Shown here: in pieces, positions 60,606 to 64,000 of the stretch | How positions within the stretch are numbered: the first letter of the stretch is position 1 | Layout of the letters: every line of letters starts with the position of its first letter | Assembly (NCBI GenBank): GCA_026724425.1 | Contig: JAIUCV010000282.1 | Coordinates: forward strand, 1-64,000 | Length of the DNA stretch: 64,000 bases | Reading direction: 5' to 3' | From: Erythrophleum ivorense | Taxonomy: Eukaryota > Streptophyta > Magnoliopsida > Fabales > Fabaceae | Program-made: the position numbers and the translations under genes | Notes under the pieces: model-generated | Seen by the model: the letters and a program-made list of their open reading frames with translations, nothing else | Told to the model about the DNA's origin: nothing | Database searches by the model: none

Positions 60606-63600
60606 CGTAACACCATAATTTCTTAGCCCATTATATCAAGCAATTCACAAAGAGGTAAGGAAAATAACATTAAATAATGCATTTTTTATCGTTACATCGC
60701 GTATAAAATTTTTCTTCAGAGTCCCATAGGCCATATGGACTCATGTATCATATTCTTATATTTATTTATATAATTACAACTCATTTGCATCATCAAAGGT
60801 GGCCTACAGCTCGTGAAAAGTAAAAGGAAGCATAAAATATATATATACATTTTCGGCTAGAATTTTCCCTATTCTGTATAAATTTTGAAAAATTATAACT
60901 AATTCTAGAAAAATTAAAATCATTGATTCTTGGTCATTATGGAAAGCTACACATGTCTAATTTATGTTAAAAAATATTTTCAGACCATGAAACACCATAC
61001 AAAAGGCGTTTGACATTCAAAAACATCCAGAGGTCAGGCTGTCCATTGGTGCTGTCACAGAATTTTGCAACAAACTTCAAAAATGTCCAATTAATCTCAC
61101 AAAAATCCAATCCATGAAAATGATACCAATCTAGAAATATGTGGATGTTAGATAGAGGGAAAAAATAACTCTAGACTAGTTCAGTTATGCCTAGACATCG
61201 GAACTCAATCAAACAATACCTAAGGTCAATTTGGATGCCTGATACTAGACAGAATCTTAAAAAATTCATATCTCCCTCTCTAGACATCCAAATGGAGTTC
61301 TTCTAGTTGGCACAAATCACTAGGAATATCTAATTTCTTTATATAAAATTTCATAGCAATTGGACATCATTGGTCCCTATGTGATAGAAATCATTTTCAG
61401 ACCAAGTGAACAGTGCATCAGGCCAAAACCAGAATTTTTGCCAACTTTGAAAATTCATCAAATATTCTTTAGACCTTCAAAAATTCTATTATTTAACTTT
61501 CCAAAAATCTCTCAACAAGCTCTATGTTCATACCAAATTTCAAATCAAGAAGCGCTCATTTGGATAAAAAGTGATATAGGGTTCCATTATGGTCAATTTT
61601 GGCTCCATATAACGTACCAAAAGGTCCAAATGATTTTCCTTGGTGTTTGGCACCTCTTGGGAAAGTATAAAAGTATGATTATGACTTGTATGAACTGTTC
61701 AAATAGTCTTAAACCCTATACATCTCAATTTGGCGATTTCACTTCCACTTATACACTAATGCTTCAAACTTTCAAGAAGCAAAATTTGCTATTACATACT
61801 CAATATACATTCTAAGGGTTATATAACATAATCTCTCATTTATACATGACATATTATTATGATTATACATACTCATAAATTCATTTGTCATATACAACCA
61901 TAGATTACATATTTGCCAATTTGATGGCCTTAAGGAAGCCAATTCTATACATTTCAATGTCATGCTCTCATTTCTCAAGTGATTGGCTTCCATCTCCTTG
62001 CTATCTTGATCCACCTAGCACGTTAGAATATTGGAGAGGAGGGGATGAGATTCAAAGAATCCCAATAGCTCATCTCCCATTCAATCATACATAAAGCATG
62101 CAAAACAAGTCTTACAAATGCATGCATGGGCATATTAATATGTGCAAGCATTCAAGAAGTATTTTCAACATTTGAACAAGTCATACATAGCATACAAAGG
62201 CTTGTTAAGCAAGTAGATTGGCCTCACCCATTTATTTGTGAATTTTGGACTTGCCTCACCCATTCTTTAAGAGGTTCTTGGACTCAACCTTGCTCTTGGG
62301 AATCAACCTCACTTTTAGGAGACTCTTTACTTTGGCTTAACCAATCTTAAGAGTTCTTGGCTCATCCTCACCATGGTTAAGGGTTCTTGGCCTCACCATG
62401 CTTAAGAAAACCAAAACAAATATCATAAACATCATTTAGAAATATAATACATCATCATGGTACCACGGAGTAAGAGCTCATGCTAGAACATTTTTCATAG
62501 CTTGAAATACACATACACATTCAAAGACAAGTAAAGCAAGCAACCATGCATGAGAGAAGGTGGAGAGAGCTACCTTGCTAGCATTTGTATACTTTTCCTT
62601 AAGTTTTAAATCCTCTCCCTTGACCTCACATGCCCATGGAGGTGGAGATCATTCCTCTTGGCCTAGACATATCATATGGAAGCTAATTATACTCTTGGAG
62701 TAAAGTCTAAGGCCACACAACTTGCTTAAACTCTAGTTTGACCTATAAACACCTTTATGGTTCCAAAATGTACCTAATGAAGCAGAACCCCCTAAATAAA
62801 TTTTAGACTCTATTCTTTCCTTTCAAATATGATTTTTGACTCCTTTTAAGCTTCTTAGAGTCATCACACAATTAAAATAAAGAGTCTAACTACATGTTGC
62901 TTCTTTAGGTCATATTATAGAACATAAGGCATCAACTCACTTTCTATGGTTTCAAATTTTTTTCCAAGGCCTCCCCTCAGCTCCATTCATTATATATGAC
63001 TCAAAAATGGGCTTAAAAAAATTAAAACTATCCCTAACTATATAAACCCCTTTAGGCTGAGGCTATGGAAGACTTTGGCTTCCATAGAGTTTGATTTATT
63101 TTCTTAATGGAGGAAGCACATGGGGAGACTTCTAGGGGTCTTAGAAACTCATTTAAACTCTCATTTAGGCATAAGAATTAAGAGATCAAATCAAATTTTG
63201 TAAGGAACACTTGAAATCCTAGATTTTATATCTTAAATTTCCATGGTTATTTGTTAATTCTCTTTGCATATTCTTAATTTCCACACCCCTTTTCCTAAGA
63301 GTCACCCTTGGTTCAGCCTAAAAATCAAGCCCTCCTAAGACTTCTTAAGTAGGGCAAAATGGGGGAAGAAGAGGAGTAAGGGGTAGCAACCATGGAAGAA
63401 GAAATTACCTTATTTTCATAGCTTTTCTCACTTGAATCTTGTCTTCTTTGAGCTCCTCTCTTCAAATACGAATTTTTTCCTTAATTTCTCCCTTAAAACA
63501 GATTTATAAACTTCATTATAATAATAGGAAACAAAGAAGAATGGAGGATAAGAGGTTTGAAAGGAAAAGAGCATGAAAAACTACTAAATTTCTTTACCTT

Positions 63601-64000
63601 TTAGCTTGAATTTCTCCTTCTTTTCTTCTTCCTCTTGTGTGCCTCATCCCCTAGGATTTTCTCTGGTTTTTGGGCAGAGCTTGGTCAGCCAAAATGGAGG
63701 GGGAGAAAGGGCATATCATATATATAGGTGGGAGGAAGAAACACTTTTCAAAAATTCTTGTTTTGCCCTTCGTTCTTGGCATTTTTGTTTCTAATTCATT
63801 TTAGATTTTTTTTAGAATTTCCTTTTTTATTATGAAATTTAGATTCCCAATTTAGTAAAATGCCTTTGGAATCACTCGAATTGGAGCTAAAACCTTCCCG
63901 AACGAATTCGTCAAAGTTCAGATACATTAATGTTGGAAAATGTCCACTGGAGAGGCTTTAGTTGTCTCGGGCCTTCCCATGGTTTTTAGGGCCTTTGAGA
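60606..64000 (-). repeat. Reverse-strand LTR, cut by the window end
   Basis: Minus-strand end is ATGGTGTTACG at 60,606 (terminal A mutated to G). The body follows the LTR at 52,891-56,626 throughout; the window end corresponds to about 56,305 there, so roughly 320 bp remain outside. It has the dyad box (62,049), minisatellite (62,215-62,410), a CTACCTTGC box near 62,569 and a TATA box (63,717-63,727). Whether it is solo or part of an element cannot be told. The 151-codon frame at 61,360-61,815 is LTR sequence. Confidence 0.85.
63717..63727 (-). promoter_or_regulatory. Candidate LTR TATA box
   Basis: On the minus strand CTATATATATG sits in the same LTR context (between a CACTTTTCAAAAATT-like stretch and a purine-rich leader) as at 22,188. 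Confidence 0.55.

Noticed and set aside
61360..61815. A 151-codon plus-strand frame
   Set aside because: It runs antisense through LTR sequence and is not conserved in the LTRs at 25,775 or 52,891.

Overview
The window reads as heterochromatic nuclear DNA of a flowering plant, probably a dicot. It is AT-rich, and about 95 % of it can be assigned to LTR retrotransposons stacked inside one another. I found no credible host protein gene, rRNA or tRNA. The only long open frame (minus strand, 35.7-40.4 kb) is a retrotransposon polyprotein. I cannot name the species from the sequence.

Layout. 1-30,371: a decayed Ty1/copia element of SIRE/Maximus type, entered inside its 5' LTR. It is split by (a) a solo LTR at 2,107-5,527, (b) a tandem array of a non-coding, LARD-like element with 3.7-kb LTRs at 8,635-24,437, which itself holds an inverted LTR at about 19,122-22,787, and (c) a reverse-strand solo LTR at 25,775-29,452 inside the copia 3' LTR. 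30,372-30,713: short unassigned stretch. 30,714-42,848: a 3.4-kb solo LTR (TSD AGAGA) interrupted by the one complete element, a Ty3/gypsy chromovirus (Tekay-like) on the minus strand at 32,834-41,566 (TSD TATGT). 42,854-44,168: unassigned. 44,169-~45,675: partial reverse-strand LTR. 45,748-51,496: an LTR of a different family holding a 127-bp MITE-like insertion and a reverse-strand solo LTR of its own family (48,382-51,168, TSD ACAAC). 51,497-52,478: unassigned, with foldback DNA. 52,479-59,770: solo LTR (TSD TGATA) holding a reverse-strand solo LTR (52,891-56,626, TSD GTATA). 59,776-60,605: unassigned, with a small tandem repeat. 60,606 to the end: a reverse-strand LTR cut by the window edge.

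Nothing here works together as an operon or pathway. Seven complete solo LTRs with 5-bp target duplications (five exact, two with one mismatch) stand against a single element that keeps both LTRs and its interior, so LTR-LTR recombination has been very active. Most LTRs of 3 kb or more share an architecture: TGTAA..TTACA ends, a TATA box near 0.55 kb, splice-donor-like boxes, a diverged ~30-bp minisatellite and a dyad box GATTCTTTGAATC. They are therefore branches of one broad group, probably Tekay-like chromoviruses.

The most interesting points are: the 1.88-kb deletion between 8-bp repeats in only one LTR of the complete gypsy element; its polyprotein, broken only by three nonsense codons that all fit C-to-T change; the MITE with an empty site in the sister LTR; the LARD-like tandem array; and GC-rich dyad clusters recurring in unrelated LTR families. 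All similarity statements come from reading the sequence by eye; no alignment or database search was run.
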